DNA of 5,879 nucleotides, from the NCBI GenBank assembly GCA_937934385.1, contig CALGZV010000069.1, positions 1-5,879 of the forward strand, given 5' to 3'. The DNA is from an uncultured Clostridia bacterium (GTDB taxonomy: Bacteria; Bacillota; Clostridia; Oscillospirales; CAG-272). Positions 5,479 to 5,879 of the stretch are shown in pieces. The position numbers and the translations under genes are program-made. The notes beneath the pieces were generated by a model. That model was given only the letters and a program-made list of their open reading frames with translations, was not told the origin of the DNA and searched no databases. Numbering within the stretch: position 1 is the stretch's first letter; every line of letters starts with the position of its first letter.

Positions 5479-5520
5479 AAAATAAAAAGAATCGCCTGTT
5501 CCGGCGATTCCTTTTATTTT
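5479..5520. terminator. Bidirectional Rho-independent terminator between convergent genes
   Basis: GAATCGCC (5489-5496) and GGCGATTC (5503-5510) form a perfect stem with loop TGTTCC. AAAATAAAAA lies on the left and CTTTTATTTT on the right, giving a U tract in both directions. It ends the DUF3298-like gene on the plus strand and the P-type ATPase/HMA gene on the minus strand, 18 bp after the latter's stop. Confidence 0.9.
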
Positions 5521-5527
5521 ATAAACT

Positions 5528-5743
5528 TTATCGGGTTTTATATCCCGTAACTGTATACCCCGCATTCTCTACTGCATTACAAAGTTCCTTTTCTGTAACT
5601 TTTTCTTCACATTTAACAACTGCACGCTTATTATCGAGTTCAACATCTACAGACTCAACTCCTGAAACAGCCTCAAGCGCATTCTTTACATGTGACTGGC
5701 AATGAGCGCACATCATTCCTTCAATAAATATAACTCTTTCCAT
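5528..5743 (-). other. HMA (CopZ-like) domain with possible internal translation start
   Basis: From ATG 5743 the frame encodes a self-contained 71-residue copper-chaperone-like domain: MERVIFIEG, CxxC at residues 12 and 15, and a C-terminal NAGYTV motif as in CopZ. Directly upstream is AAAAAGGAG (AGGAG complement at 5752-5756) with an ideal 8-nt spacer, inside the linker of the ATPase frame. A free chaperone could be made by internal initiation in addition to the fusion. If the upstream reading is wrong, this is simply copZ; the absence of any stop argues for the fusion. Confidence 0.5.
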
Positions 5744-5879
5744 CTCTTTTGCTCCTTTTTCTACATTTATTCCACTTTTTTCTACTTTATATTCATTTGT
5801 ATTTGCTTCTTTTATATTTACTTCATTTTTTTCATATTTAGATTTGAAAAGCCGAAGTCTGAGCGCGTTTGAAACAACG
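5528..5879 (-). CDS. Copper-type P-type ATPase, 3' end, fused to a C-terminal HMA domain (partial, runs off right edge)
   Basis: Read on the minus strand, the frame is open from the window edge (5878) through 45 codons into the small HMA domain with no stop. The first residues, VVSNALRLRLFKSK, are the hallmark end of the last transmembrane helix of CopA/CadA-type heavy-metal P-type ATPases. A charged linker of roughly 30 residues rich in Lys, Glu and Asn follows (starting YEKNEVNIKE). Then comes a complete HMA domain (71 aa) with GMMCAHC; the two Cys of CxxC bind Cu(I), and the pattern betaalphabetabetaalphabeta fits. HMA domains are usually N-terminal in these pumps, so a C-terminal copy is less common. 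The pump would export Cu(I) across the cytoplasmic membrane. The catalytic part (DKTGT and CPC motifs) lies outside the window, so the metal is inferred from the HMA type. Confidence 0.82.
   Translation of the reverse strand, partial: VVSNALRLRLFKSKYEKNEVNIKEANTNEYKVEKSGINVEKGAKEMERVIFIEGMMCAHCQSHVKNALEAVSGVESVDVELDNKRAVVKCEEKVTEKELCNAVENAGYTVTGYKTR

Noticed and set aside
1..5879. CRISPR array, tRNA, rRNA, IS element or att site
   Set aside because: No regularly spaced repeats, cloverleaf, rRNA segment, transposase or flanking terminal repeats could be seen.

Overview
The base composition (A+T-rich), clean AGGAG-type ribosome binding sites, TTGACA/TATAAT-type promoters, a lipoprotein amino-acid-binding protein, long-form HPF and a DUF3298-like protein all point to a low-GC Gram-positive, most likely an anaerobic clostridial Firmicute. 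This is inferred from style and protein resemblance only. No plasmid, phage, IS or CRISPR signature is visible. The window reads as chromosome, and a consensus parS centromere site suggests it lies in the origin-proximal part.

Layout. (1) Positions 66-2475, minus strand: a three-gene polar amino acid ABC importer, transcribed binding lipoprotein -> permease -> ATPase. It has a strong promoter at about 2508-2536, a perfect palindrome just upstream of it, and a terminator-like hairpin between the first two genes. (2) 2689-3468, plus: a solitary pgeF/yfiH-family gene, divergent from the transporter, with its own promoter. (3) 3469-3850: a long intergenic region holding an exact parS palindrome, a second symmetric parS-like palindrome, a direct repeat, an inverted repeat and the hpf promoter. 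(4) 3851-4372, plus: hpf, the long ribosome hibernation factor. (5) 4373-4691: non-coding, with a strong terminator and then a promoter. (6) 4692-5402, plus: an unnamed DUF3298-like protein with an Asn-rich linker. (7) 5489-5510: a bidirectional terminator shared with (8) 5528 to the right edge, minus: the 3' end of a copper-type P-type ATPase whose frame runs without a stop into a C-terminal CopZ-like HMA domain.

Most notable: the transporter's binding protein is circularly permuted. The segment that normally forms the C-terminus of the SBP_bac_3 fold sits directly after the lipobox, and the protein ends where the usual family member would continue into that segment. Signal peptide, lipobox, ligand residues and operon context are intact, so this looks like a working gene. 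Second: the apparently free-standing small copper chaperone is in frame with the upstream ATPase and has an internal Shine-Dalgarno, so one gene may make both a fusion and a free chaperone. Third: two parS-like palindromes lie 57 bp apart.

The importer genes would work together in amino acid uptake: lipoprotein capture, HisMQ-type channel, ATP-driven gating. The remaining genes look like independent single-gene units.
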